The notes beneath the pieces were generated by a model. The model saw only the letters and a program-made list of their open reading frames with translations. It was not told where the DNA came from and did no database searches. Source: DASQFI01 sp035633215 (lineage in GTDB: Bacteria > Acidobacteriota > Vicinamibacteria > Vicinamibacterales > SCN-69-37). Taken from it: a stretch of DNA of 64,000 nucleotides. The translations under genes were made by a program, and so were the position numbers. Below are positions 37,398 to 45,848 of the stretch, in pieces (within the stretch, counting starts at the first letter, position 1; the number at the start of each line of letters is the position of its first letter). Location of the stretch: positions 62,001 through 126,000 of the forward strand of contig DASQFI010000032.1 in NCBI GenBank assembly GCA_035633215.1, read 5' to 3'.

Positions 37398-37934
37398 ATG
37401 GTGCACACAGTTTCAGCGAGTCAGTGGGCGAAAGCCGCCATCGTCGCCCTGGTCGTCGCCGCCTGGCCGGCCTACACGCTGTTCACCGAAAGCAAGGTGC
37501 CCGCGCCGGATCCCAACGCCGAACTGGCCCGCCTGGACTACACGCTGAAGGACATGGACGGCAAAGACGTGCGGCTCGCCGACTTCAAAGGCCGCCCGCT
37601 CGTCCTCAATTTCTGGGCGACGTATTGCCCGCCGTGCAAGCACGAGATCCCGTCGTTCGTCGAGCTCGTCGAGAAATACAAGGATCAGAACCTGACGATT
37701 CTGGGCATCTCGACCGACGACTCGCCGGAAGATCTCAAGAAGTTCGCGGCCGAGTACAAGATCAACTATCCGGTACTCGTCGGGCTGGGACACGACGAGA
37801 TGCTCGAGACGTACGACGCGTCGATGTTGATTCCCATCACGTGGTTCATCAAGAAGGACGGCACCGTCGCGCTCAAGCACGCCGGCACGCAAACCAAGGA
37901 CTGGTTTGAGCGTCAAATGAAGGCGCTGTTCTGA
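37398..37934 (+). CDS. TlpA-like membrane-anchored thiol-disulfide reductase
   Basis: 178 residues with an N-terminal anchor (AIVALVVAAWPAYTLF) and a thioredoxin fold; the active site is Cys77-Pro-Pro-Cys80 in FWATYCPPCKHEIP, with cis-Pro in ASMLIPITWF. It reduces disulfides outside the membrane, for example for cytochrome c maturation. GGGAGGA precedes ATG 37398. The upstream 279-bp gap to the divergent protease shows no convincing promoter. Confidence 0.88.
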   Translation: MVHTVSASQWAKAAIVALVVAAWPAYTLFTESKVPAPDPNAELARLDYTLKDMDGKDVRLADFKGRPLVLNFWATYCPPCKHEIPSFVELVEKYKDQNLTILGISTDDSPEDLKKFAAEYKINYPVLVGLGHDEMLETYDASMLIPITWFIKKDGTVALKHAGTQTKDWFERQMKALF

Positions 37935-37964
37935 AGGGCGCCGGCACGTGTCAGCATTGAAGAA

Positions 37965-38186
37965 ATGAACAAGCCACCCCTCATCGCCCGTCTCGCCTGC
38001 GGCTGCCAGCTCGGCTTCCGTGACGGTGTCGAAGGCAGTCCGGTCACCGTGGTCATCGCGAAGAAGGCCGACGCCTGCTGCATGTCGATCCATGTGGGCG
38101 GGCTGCCAGTGTTCGATCACCGTGAGGCGCTGCGTCCGTCCACGAGGCTGCAGCCGCCCATTCAGCCGGATTACGAAGACAACTAG
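37965..38186 (+). CDS. Small cysteine-containing conserved hypothetical protein
   Basis: 73 residues with cysteines in LACGCQLGF and DACCMSIHV, which could bind metal. It begins 31 bp after tlpA and ends before a GC-rich hairpin cluster. Coding is supported by position, codon use and the even beta-strand pattern. No family is recognised. Confidence 0.5.
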   Translation: MNKPPLIARLACGCQLGFRDGVEGSPVTVVIAKKADACCMSIHVGGLPVFDHREALRPSTRLQPPIQPDYEDN

Positions 38187-38288
38187 CTTTGGACCGGGGG
38201 GCTTCGCCCCGCCGGACCCCCCAGCGCCGTCGCTCGCGGGGGCCCCTTCGCCCCGCTCCGCTCCGGCGGGGGCGCGCCGGTGGCGCGC
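38187..38288. repeat. GC-rich nested palindromes, likely bidirectional terminator or repeat
   Basis: Clustered complementary tracts (GGGGGGCTTCGCCCCGCC, GCGGGGGCCCCTTCGCCCCGC, GGCGCGCCGGTGGCGCGCC) fill the space between the 73-aa protein and the convergent Arc-like gene. They can form several stable stems and contain no ORF of note. GGGGGCTTCGCCCC units recur widely in high-GC genomes. Confidence 0.5.
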
Positions 38289-38492
38289 CTAAGACGCGCC
38301 CGGTTCCGAGGTTGCGGTCCCGGGTTCGGCGGTGTCGGTCGAGTCGACTGCTCGTCCTGCAGTCTTCAGCGCACGGCGCAACACGAACTCAATCTGACCG
38401 TTCAGGCTGCGCAGGTCATCGTCGGCCCAACGCTGAAGCGCGTCCAGCACGGTGCGATCGATCCGCAAGAGAAAGGGCTTTCGTTCGGCCAT
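38289..38492 (-). CDS. Arc/MetJ-type ribbon-helix-helix DNA-binding protein
   Basis: 67 residues. The N-terminal half is a ribbon-helix-helix: strand KPFLLRID, helix TVLDALQRWADDDL, helix SLNGQIEFVLRRAL. The rest is a low-complexity Thr/Ser/Pro/Glu tail. It follows the SPFH gene by 51 nt on the same strand, a recurrent pairing. It probably binds the palindrome at the SPFH promoter as an autorepressor. Confidence 0.8.
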   Translation of the reverse strand: MAERKPFLLRIDRTVLDALQRWADDDLRSLNGQIEFVLRRALKTAGRAVDSTDTAEPGTATSEPGAS

Positions 38493-38543
38493 GGCGGGAC
38501 CCGTCAGGCAGGCGGGCCCGTGGGGGGCCCGCCCGCTGGCCGG

Positions 38544-39446
38544 TTACTGATAGATCGTTCCGGTGTTGATGACCGGCTGCGTGTTCCGGTCACCGCAGAG
38601 CACGACGAGCAGGTTGCTCACCATCGACGCCTTCCGCTCGTTGTCGAGCGTGACGATTTCGCGCCGCGACAGCAGCTCGAGTGCCATCTCGACCATGCCG
38701 ACCGCGCCCTCGACGATCCGCTGACGAGCCGCGATGATGGCGCCCGCCTGTTGCCGCTGAAGCATCGCCGCCGCGATCTCGGGCGCATACGCCAGATGGC
38801 TGATCCGCGTCTCGAGTACTTCGAGGCCAGCCTTGGCCAGCCGCGCCTGCACTTCTTCTTTCAAGTGCTCGGCGACCTCGCTCGTGTTGCCGCGCAGCGA
38901 CTTCTGTCCCTCGACGTACGCGTCGTACGGATACTGCGACGCGAGGTTTCTCACCGCGGCTTCGCTCTGGACTTTGACGTAATGCTCGTAGTTCTCCACT
39001 TCGAACATCGCCTCGGCGGTCTCGACGACACGCCAGACGACGATCGCCGCAATCTCGATCGGATTGCCCTCGTGATCGTTCACTTTGATCTTCGTGCTCT
39101 CGAAGTTGCGGATTCGGAGTGAGAGGTGCCGCTTCTTCAACAGGGGATTGGCCCAGTGGAACCCGTCGGTCTTGACGCTGCCCGAGTACCTGCCGAACAG
39201 CGTCGTGACGCGCGCTTCGTTGGGATTCACGACGAAGACGCCGAGCAGGAGGAATCCGAGCACGCCTTCGACGAGGGCATAGCTCACCAGGAGCTCGCCG
39301 TAGCCCTGTATCCCGGCCTGGCCCATGAGCCAGCTGCTCTGTATCCCGGCCTGGCCCATGAGCCAGCCGACGAGCACCATGCCGATGACGAGCAGCGGCA
39401 CCATTACCCAGCCCGAGACAGTCGTAAGCTTGCGTTCGCGAATCAT
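38544..39446 (-). CDS. SPFH-domain (stomatin/flotillin-like) membrane protein with an in-frame duplication
   Basis: 300 residues. N-terminal membrane segments ([29 protein letters not shown]) precede an SPFH domain ([16 protein letters not shown], then [14 protein letters not shown]) and a C-terminal coiled coil. The sequence [22 protein letters not shown] is an 11-residue tandem duplication encoded by a 33-bp DNA repeat (39306-39366), lengthening the membrane-loop region. Such proteins scaffold lipid microdomains. AGGAGG precedes ATG 39446. Confidence 0.85.
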   Translation of the reverse strand: MIRERKLTTVSGWVMVPLLVIGMVLVGWLMGQAGIQSSWLMGQAGIQGYGELLVSYALVEGVLGFLLLGVFVVNPNEARVTTLFGRYSGSVKTDGFHWANPLLKKRHLSLRIRNFESTKIKVNDHEGNPIEIAAIVVWRVVETAEAMFEVENYEHYVKVQSEAAVRNLASQYPYDAYVEGQKSLRGNTSEVAEHLKEEVQARLAKAGLEVLETRISHLAYAPEIAAAMLQRQQAGAIIAARQRIVEGAVGMVEMALELLSRREIVTLDNERKASMVSNLLVVLCGDRNTQPVINTGTIYQ

Positions 39447-39480
39447 GGCGTCCTCCTGACGGCAGACATCACGATTTCAA

Positions 39481-39511
39481 AGTGATATCACTATGCTATC
39501 TACGTCGTCAA
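39481..39511 (-). promoter_or_regulatory. SPFH-Arc operon promoter with a perfect palindromic operator
   Basis: On the minus strand TTGACG (39511-39506), an 18-bp spacer and TATCAC (39487-39482) form a promoter. The -10 box lies inside the perfect 12-bp palindrome AGTGATATCACT (39481-39492), a fitting site for the ribbon-helix-helix protein encoded in the operon. Confidence 0.55.
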
Positions 39512-39576
39512 GCGACTGCGGTTCAATAGCGCAGAAATGGCTGGAAAACTGAGGAAATCAGGGCCGGGCGAGCTCG

Positions 39577-40296
39577 TCAGACCCGAATGTCCGCCACCAG
39601 AGGGAGGTGGTCGGATGCGACGAGGGCCACTCGGGACCGAGGCAGGTCGATCCGGCGGATCTCGATGGTGCCCTCGAAGTAGATGTGATCGAGGTGGAGA
39701 AGCGGAAAGAAGCCGGGGTACGTGCGGCGCCGCCTCAGGTACGGGTAGAGGTCGATGCTTTGAAGGCGCTCGGCGAGTACGTCAGCGACGAGTCCGCGCG
39801 ACCACTCGTTGAAATCGCCGAGCACGAGCTTGGGGCCCGGGACGCGGCGATCGTGCACCCACGACGCGAGCCGCGGCGCCTGGTACCGGCGCTCGAGCAG
39901 CGCGGTCCCGAGGTGGACGTTGTAGACCTGCAGCGTGCGCGGCCCGAGGTCGATCGCCACGCGCTGCGCGCAGCGGGGCTCGCACGTCTTCCAGGACAGA
40001 TCGAATTGCGCGTGGTCGCGGATCGGATGGCGGCTCAATACGACGTTGCCGAATTGATGGCGCCGCAGCTCGCGCGTGGACGCCATGACCCAGCCCATCC
40101 CGAGGGCGGCGCCGAGCTCTTCGGCATGACCCGGCCCCGAGAGGCCCGGTCCGATCACTTCCTGAAGCGCGACGATGTCGGGTTCGATCGCGGCCAGGAC
40201 GGCGGCGATGCGGTCCGGCCGGGTCCGCCGATCCAGCCCGCGCGATCGGTGGATGTTGTAGGTGACAATGCGGACGTCGACCGGCACACGCGACAT
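39577..40296 (-). CDS. Endonuclease/exonuclease/phosphatase family protein
   Basis: 239 residues with the family's core motifs in order: VRIVTYNIHRSRG, ALQEV, VYNVHLG, LGDFNEWS and SDHLPLVADI. Metal-dependent phosphodiesterase fold acting on DNA, RNA, lipids or phosphorylated compounds; the substrate is not predictable. No signal peptide is seen, so cytoplasmic. Confidence 0.88.
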   Translation of the reverse strand: MSRVPVDVRIVTYNIHRSRGLDRRTRPDRIAAVLAAIEPDIVALQEVIGPGLSGPGHAEELGAALGMGWVMASTRELRRHQFGNVVLSRHPIRDHAQFDLSWKTCEPRCAQRVAIDLGPRTLQVYNVHLGTALLERRYQAPRLASWVHDRRVPGPKLVLGDFNEWSRGLVADVLAERLQSIDLYPYLRRRRTYPGFFPLLHLDHIYFEGTIEIRRIDLPRSRVALVASDHLPLVADIRV

Positions 40297-40325
40297 GTGT
40301 TTATGATAGTGGGCGCGGGTGACCC

Positions 40326-40628
40326 ATGGGACCTTTGCGAACCGAGTACGAAGTGACGTGTCCGTGCTGTCAGTCGACGCTGGTGATCGACGAGGGCCTC
40401 AAACGCGTCGTGCGGCACGTCGAGCCCGAGCGCGCCGACAAGCCCAAGCTCGACGACGCACACCGCATCCTGGCGGACGCGAAGGCGCGCCGTGACGCGC
40501 TGTTCGAGCAGTCCGTGCAGTCCGAGCGCACTCGCGGCGACGCGCTGTCCAAGCGGTTTGAAGAAGCGCTGAAGCAGGCCAAGGACGAGCCGGTCACCAA
40601 GCCGCAGCGCGACTTCGATTTGGACTGA
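40326..40628 (+). CDS. Small zinc-ribbon-like hypothetical protein
   Basis: 100 residues. The N-terminus EVTCPCCQSTLVIDEG has a CPCC pair resembling half a zinc ribbon, followed by a long charged helix (DDAHRILADAKARRDALFEQ) suited to coiled-coil pairing. It is divergent from the nuclease gene, with 29 bp between the start codons. No family name is recognised; coding is supported by the strong amino-acid pattern. Confidence 0.55.
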   Translation: MGPLRTEYEVTCPCCQSTLVIDEGLKRVVRHVEPERADKPKLDDAHRILADAKARRDALFEQSVQSERTRGDALSKRFEEALKQAKDEPVTKPQRDFDLD

Positions 40629-40632
40629 AGAG

Positions 40633-40712
40633 CATTGGTAATTGGGTAATTGGTAATTGGACCTCTGGTTGTCCATGACCCGATTAGCCATTGCCCGATT
40701 GCCAATGCTCTT
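40633..40712. repeat. Word-repeat palindrome (GGTAATTGGGTAATTGG type)
   Basis: GCATTGGTAATTGGGTAATT on the left is answered by GATTAGCCATTGCCCGATTG and CCAATGC on the right; the ends GAGCATTGG and CCAATGCTC are exact complements. It lies between convergent genes, and its right end runs into the last codons of the transglutaminase-like gene. Confidence 0.7.
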
Positions 40713-41373
40713 TCGGCCGTTCCGTCCAGGGCCGCCGGTCGTAGTAGATCGGCTTCCGGCCAGGATGTTCGTCCAGAAACCGGAAGTACTTCCGTCGAAG
40801 TCGATGCACTCGAGACTGCGAATAGCGAAGCTTCTGGTGCGGAATGTCGAACAGCAATCGCTCCACCTTCCAGACATTCCGCTCGGACAGCCGCCAGTCG
40901 TACGGATCGAGCACCGTGAGATTGACCGCGCCGAACGCCCTGAGGCATCCCGTCTTGTCGACGAACGGCGCGAAGTAGCTCTGAGCGAGCTGCCGCATTG
41001 ATCGGAAGACGGGCCGGCGCCCGTGCAGTCCGGGGTCCCGGGATCGCGCCACCGATCCCCAGCGGCCGCGCGCGCGGTAGACGAAGATGACGTGGTCGAG
41101 TCCGTCGATCGACTCGAGACTCATGACCAGCGGCGGATACCCGTGCTGTTCGAGGATCACGCACGCCGTGATGGCCGCTTCGATGCAATTGGCCGTGCCG
41201 TGCCGCACGACGCCGCGAAACGAGCGCAGGGTCGCCGGATCGGGCGGCGGCTCCGTGTTGTACGGCAGGGCATTCAGATACCGTTGAACGCGGCGAGGCG
41301 TCTGGAGACGCCGGATCATTCGGCGTTCGGCGCGCGTGAACGCGGAGAGCGCGGGAGTCGCCGCGCCGCTCAC
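40684..41373 (-). CDS. Hypothetical protein with transglutaminase-like catalytic pattern
   Basis: 229 residues. Cys in HGTANCIEAAITAC, His in LDHVIFVYRARG and Asp in ARSRDPGLHG occur in the order and spacing of transglutaminase-like Cys-His-Asp triads. No signal peptide. Its GTG start overlaps the stop of the SCO gene (GTGA, 41370-41373), so the two are co-translated. The C-terminal residues lie in repeat DNA. Peptidase or amidase activity is possible; untested. Confidence 0.6.
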   Translation of the reverse strand: MSGAATPALSAFTRAERRMIRRLQTPRRVQRYLNALPYNTEPPPDPATLRSFRGVVRHGTANCIEAAITACVILEQHGYPPLVMSLESIDGLDHVIFVYRARGRWGSVARSRDPGLHGRRPVFRSMRQLAQSYFAPFVDKTGCLRAFGAVNLTVLDPYDWRLSERNVWKVERLLFDIPHQKLRYSQSRVHRLRRKYFRFLDEHPGRKPIYYDRRPWTERPKEHWQSGNG

Positions 41374-42251
41374 GGCTGCCGCAGCGCGCGCAGATCGCTC
41401 AGGACCGTGCCGGGCGTCCAGTCATTGCTGGCGTAGATCTTGACCACGCGCCCGTCGGCGCCCGCGAGCACCGTGCGCAGATTGTGGGTGATGTCGGTCG
41501 GGACCGTCGGGTTGCGCAGGACGCCGACCCCGAAGCGGCCGGCCGCGCGATCGATTGTGACCCGATCCCCGGTCAGGAACGTCCACACCGCTGGATCCGC
41601 TTTGAGCCGCGCCGCATGCGCCGCGAGCACCCCGGGCGTGTCGTACTCGGGATCCAGCGAAATCGACACGAGCTTCACGCGGCCCCGCAGAACCGCGTCT
41701 TCCTCGACTCCGCGCTGAATCGTCACGAAGTTCTGATCCATCAACGGACAAAAGGTGGGCAGCGGGCAGCGTGTGTAGATGAACGTGATCAGCACCATCG
41801 CGCCGTGCCACTCACTCAAGGCGCGCCTCCGATCGTGCTGATCGATCAGCGCGATATCCGGCAGGAGATCGCCCACGGCGAGCATGCCGGACGCCACCGC
41901 GACTGCGTTCGTGCCGGCGGGCAGCGCCGCCATGCCGACGCGGGTGATCTCGGTGAGCGTTCCCTCCGCGTCGCCGATCTCGAGCCGTGCCGAGATGAGC
42001 TCGCCCGGCGTCCGGCCGGTCAGCAGTTCCTTCGTGGCGACCGGAAAGGTCATCGTCATCCCCGGCATCAATCCGGGGACGTCCTCGTGGCGGATCGTGA
42101 TCTGCTGACGATCGGCATGTACGCCGAGCACCTGTCCCTGCAGAGTGTACGTACGCGCCGCCGGTTCCCGCCGGCATCCGCCCAGCAGAATCGCGACACT
42201 CAGGCAGACGAGAAGAGCGGAGGCGGCCAGTCGAAGTTCAGCCGACGGCAG
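41370..42251 (-). CDS. CusF-like plus SCO1/SenC copper-binding lipoprotein, start uncertain
   Basis: About 293 residues if the CTG at 42251 starts it. A lipoprotein signal (LLVCLSVAILLGGC) precedes a CusF-like copper site (HEDVPGLMPGMTMTFPV) and a SCO1-type thioredoxin fold (YTRCPLPTFCPLMDQ, with a CxxxxxC rather than the usual CxxxC spacing, and a histidine in DITHNLR). Function: copper delivery to cytochrome oxidase or copper handling. No ATG, GTG or TTG exists between the word repeat at 42252-42312 and the signal peptide; the nearest in-frame ATG (42368) lies inside the ABC gene. The repeat may have displaced the original start. Confidence 0.7.
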   Translation of the reverse strand: MPSAELRLAASALLVCLSVAILLGGCRREPAARTYTLQGQVLGVHADRQQITIRHEDVPGLMPGMTMTFPVATKELLTGRTPGELISARLEIGDAEGTLTEITRVGMAALPAGTNAVAVASGMLAVGDLLPDIALIDQHDRRRALSEWHGAMVLITFIYTRCPLPTFCPLMDQNFVTIQRGVEEDAVLRGRVKLVSISLDPEYDTPGVLAAHAARLKADPAVWTFLTGDRVTIDRAAGRFGVGVLRNPTVPTDITHNLRTVLAGADGRVVKIYASNDWTPGTVLSDLRALRQP

Positions 42252-42312
42252 TTTCCAGATCCCAGATTCCAGCTTCCAGCCCGATCGGAGATTCCAGATT
42301 GCAGATGGCAGA
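42252..42312. repeat. Word-repeat DNA (GATTCCAGATT type), locus 4, short
   Basis: TTTCCAGATCCCAGATTCC and AGATTCCAGATTGCAGATGG are repeated in about 60 bp between the ABC-ATPase stop (42313) and the SCO lipoprotein, in one orientation. It shares the word of loci 1, 2 and 3. Confidence 0.65.
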
Positions 42313-43056
<744 letters not shown>

Positions 43057-43089
43057 CGGCACTCCTCTGTGACGCCATCGATTGTACTA

Positions 43090-43189
43090 GAGCCGTTCTC
43101 ACTTCCTCGTAGAGCAACACCGGCCATTATCGCGAGACATTCGGCCCAACTCAGGCCGTACGGCCGCTACAGGAGAGTGAGAACGGCTC
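43090..43189. repeat. REP-like hairpin element, family A (copy 3)
   Basis: GAGCCGTTCTCAC (43090-43102) pairs with GTGAGAACGGCTC (43177-43189). The interior holds TCGCGAGACATTCGGCC, as in copy 1. It lies upstream of the ABC-ATPase gene. Confidence 0.85.
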
Positions 43190-43363
43190 GAGGGCGTCTG
43201 CGCGGGTGCTGCAAGGACCAGGCCGGATCCCCGGTCGCCGGGTCCCGGCGCAGCGTCCTGAATCGGACAGCGCCATTCACCGATAACCCGCCGCTACTGG
43301 CCGGAAGACGCGCGATCGCCTCCGGGCGGCTCCGTATCCTCCTTTCAGAACGTGGAGAACGCC

Positions 43364-43498
43364 ATGATCGCCATGAGCATGTGGTTCGTCGGTGTCGCAG
43401 TTGTGGGAATGGCCGCCGGGGCGGCCGCTGCCGGTCTGCTGTGGATGGTGCTGACGCGGCCGGTCGCGTTGGCGCAGATCCTGAGCGGGTCGGTCTAA
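43364..43498 (+). CDS. Small membrane protein (44 aa)
   Basis: ATG 43364 with GGAG at 43354-43357 (good spacing) runs to TAA 43498. One hydrophobic Ala/Gly-rich helix (VVGMAAGAAAAGLLWMVL) fills most of it, followed by a short polar end. The stop lies 4 bp before a hairpin element. Nothing else of note is visible from 43190 to 43363. Coding is plausible from the ribosome site and helix; no family is recognised. Confidence 0.45.
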   Translation: MIAMSMWFVGVAVVGMAAGAAAAGLLWMVLTRPVALAQILSGSV

Positions 43499-43501
43499 TC
43501 C

Positions 43502-43587
43502 CGGACACCACTTGACTGGACGTGGTCGCCTGCGGCGACGTTCGTGAAAACCGCTCGACTATACCACGTCCACTCAAGAGGTGTCCG
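43502..43587. repeat. REP-like hairpin element, family G
   Basis: Arms of 25 bp (CGGACACCACTTGACTGGAC onward, 43502-43526; complement 43563-43587) differ at two positions. The loop of 36 bp carries CGCCTGCGGCG. The right arm touches the upstream GTG (43581) of the following gene, another reason to prefer the GTG at 43611. Confidence 0.8.
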
Positions 43588-43610
43588 TTACGCCACGCGT
43601 GGAGGTCCGG

Positions 43611-43991
43611 GTGGATCGCAACCAGGCACAACAGATCACTGCCGGCCTGCTGCTCGTCGCGCTCGGGCTGGTGTTTCTGGGCAAGCGGCTCGACCTGATT
43701 CCCGGGCTCGACATCTCCCGGCTCTGGCCCGTCATTCTCCTCGTCATCGGCGCCGGCAAGTTCTTCGGTCCGCGCGACGAGAACCATCCGCGCAGCGGAC
43801 TGTGGCTGATGTTCCTTGGCAGCCTGTTCCTCGCGCACACGTTTCGAATCATGACCCTCGATCGCTCCTGGCCGCTCTTCATCGTGGCCGGCGGCGTGTC
43901 GATCCTCCTCGGATCCCGGACGCGATCCTGTGCCGTCAAGCCCAGCGCGGGCGAACAGAGCGGGGCGCCGACAAAACTGGAAGGACGCTGA
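43611..43991 (+). CDS. LiaI/LiaF-type small membrane protein
   Basis: About 126 residues from GTG 43611, which has GGAGG 5 nt upstream; GTG 43581 is an alternative. Four short helices in pairs (ITAGLLLVALGLVFLG, LWPVILLVIGAGKFF, LWLMFLGSLFLAHTF, WPLFIVAGGVSILL) match the LiaI-LiaF-like transmembrane region. It is 1 nt from the LiaF-like gene, indicating one operon with a LytS/LytTR system. Confidence 0.75.
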   Translation: MDRNQAQQITAGLLLVALGLVFLGKRLDLIPGLDISRLWPVILLVIGAGKFFGPRDENHPRSGLWLMFLGSLFLAHTFRIMTLDRSWPLFIVAGGVSILLGSRTRSCAVKPSAGEQSGAPTKLEGR

Positions 43992-43992
43992 G

Positions 43993-44769
43993 ATGGCCGA
44001 CGCACCCACCGGATTCCGGATTACGCCGCAGGCCGTGCTCGGTCTGCTCATCGTCGTGATGGGGTTGCTGCTCACGGCTGACAACCTCGGCTGGGCCGAC
44101 ACCGAACACTTCATCTGGCAGTACTGGCCCACGATCCTGATTGCCGTCGGATTCGCCAAACTGCTTCAAGGCCGTGGCAGCTCGGGCCGGGTCTTCGGCG
44201 GGATCCTCGTGCTCGTTGGCAGCGCCATGGTGGCCGAGCGCGTGTTCGATCTGCCGATCGACGTCGGCGACTGGTGGCCGATGGCCCTCGTCATGCTCGG
44301 CATCGTCATCATTTCCCGCGCGCGCGGCGGGCCGCGGGTGCGCGCCGCGCAGGTGCCGCCAGGTCAGCCTGGCGAGCCCAACCTGGCCACGCTCGAGAGC
44401 CCGGCGGGCGCCACGGCGCCGATGAGCCCGCTGAGCAACGAGACGACCATCTCGGAGTTCGCGATGTGGGCGGGCAAGCAGCGTCGCATCTCGTCCACGG
44501 CGTTCCGGCACGCGGATCTGACGGCGATCATGGGCGGCATCGAGCTGGATCTCCGGCCGGCCGCGACCGCCAACGGCGAGGCCGTCGTTGATCTTTTCGT
44601 CATGTGGGGCGGCGTCGAGATCTGGGTGCCCCCGGACTGGGCCGTGTCCAATCAGGTGGGGTTGCTGATGGGCGGCGCCGAAGACAAAAGCTCCGGCACG
44701 CAGGACGCGCGACACCGGCTGATCGTCCGCGGCTTCGTGCTGATGGGCGGCATCGAAATCAAAACATAA
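43993..44769 (+). CDS. LiaF-like membrane protein with cell-wall-stress C-terminal domain
   Basis: 258 residues. Four helices in the N-terminal half repeat the plan of the previous gene (AVLGLLIVVMGLLLTADN, YWPTILIAVGFAKLL, GGILVLVGSAMVAE, WPMALVMLGIVII), then a strand-rich LiaF-type C-domain (LTAIMGGIELDLRPA, FVMWGGVEIWVPPDW, LMGGIEIKT). In Firmicutes LiaF senses envelope stress and inhibits a kinase. Coupling to the downstream LytS-type kinase suggests an analogous control, which is inference. Confidence 0.8.
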   Translation: MADAPTGFRITPQAVLGLLIVVMGLLLTADNLGWADTEHFIWQYWPTILIAVGFAKLLQGRGSSGRVFGGILVLVGSAMVAERVFDLPIDVGDWWPMALVMLGIVIISRARGGPRVRAAQVPPGQPGEPNLATLESPAGATAPMSPLSNETTISEFAMWAGKQRRISSTAFRHADLTAIMGGIELDLRPAATANGEAVVDLFVMWGGVEIWVPPDWAVSNQVGLLMGGAEDKSSGTQDARHRLIVRGFVLMGGIEIKT

Positions 44770-44786
44770 TTACCCGTCGATTCGGC

Positions 44787-45848
44787 ATGCATCCGATTCT
44801 GGGCGACCGGCGGCGGCTGTTCCTCCTCCTTGTGGCGTGGGCCCTCGTCGGCGGCGTGCTCGCGCTCCTGTTGAGAACCCTGCTCTTCGTGCCGTGGCGG
44901 CCGGCGCTTCTGTTCGCGCTGCCGCTCGCGCTCGTCGCGGCCCCCGTGTCTCTCTCGGCGTGGTACCTCTGCCGGGCGATGCCGCTGGCGCGAACGTCGG
45001 CGGTGCGCGTGGCGATCACGGCCCTGCTGGCGGCGCTCGTGACCGCCTCGCTGTGGGCAGCCGCCGGACGGGCCTGGTGGCAAGTCCTCATGCGGCTGGA
45101 CATGGCCGAGCGCCCGACTTCAGCCTCGGCGCTCACGTCCCTCGTCGTCGGACTGGGTGCGCTTGCGTACCTCCTGTCGGTTACGGTGCACTATCTGCTG
45201 CAGGCGTTCGAGGAATCGGCCGCGGCGGCGCGCAAAGCCCTCGAAGCGGACGTCGCGCACCGTGAAGCCGAGCTTCGCGCGCTGCGCGCGCAGGTGGATC
45301 CGCACTTCCTCTTCAACAGCCTCAATTCGATTTCAGGCCTTATCGTGCCCGACCCGGAGCGGGCGAGGCTGATGTGTCAGCTGCTTGCCGACTTCTTGCG
45401 CGACAGCCTCAAGCTGGGCGGCTCGCGGCGAATCCCGCTGGCCCGCGAGGTCGGGCTCGCCGAGCAATACTTGCACGTCGAGCAGGTGCGATTCGGTCCG
45501 CGGCTGGAGGTGCAGACGCCGGTGGCCACCGATTGCGCGGACGTGCCGGTGCCGCCGCTGATCCTGCAGCCGCTCGTCGAGAACGCGGTGCGCCACGGCA
45601 TCGCGACGCGGCTCGAAGGTGGGGTCGTCGAAATCGCGGCGTACCGAGCGGGCGAGCGCGCGGTGCTGGTGGTGCGGAATCCGCGGGACGCAGAAGGCAG
45701 CCGCCGCGGCACGGGGTTCGGCGTCGACATCGTGCGCCGCCGTCTGGGCGCGTCCTTCGGCGAGCGGGCGTCTCTCGCCATCGAGGCGAGCCCCGAGTCG
45801 TACCGCGTGTCGGTGACGCTGCCGGTCGAGGAGGCGGCCGCGACGTGA
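44787..45848 (+). CDS. LytS-type sensor histidine kinase
   Basis: 353 residues. Four N-terminal helices (44787-45200 region) form the membrane sensor; a coiled coil leads to the LytS-type kinase box ALRAQVDPHFLFNSLNSIS (His_kinase domain) and an ATPase domain with LILQPLVENAVRHG and GTGFGVDIVRRRL. Such kinases pair with LytTR regulators; the next gene is one, with GTGA overlap. Confidence 0.9.
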   Translation: MHPILGDRRRLFLLLVAWALVGGVLALLLRTLLFVPWRPALLFALPLALVAAPVSLSAWYLCRAMPLARTSAVRVAITALLAALVTASLWAAAGRAWWQVLMRLDMAERPTSASALTSLVVGLGALAYLLSVTVHYLLQAFEESAAAARKALEADVAHREAELRALRAQVDPHFLFNSLNSISGLIVPDPERARLMCQLLADFLRDSLKLGGSRRIPLAREVGLAEQYLHVEQVRFGPRLEVQTPVATDCADVPVPPLILQPLVENAVRHGIATRLEGGVVEIAAYRAGERAVLVVRNPRDAEGSRRGTGFGVDIVRRRLGASFGERASLAIEASPESYRVSVTLPVEEAAAT

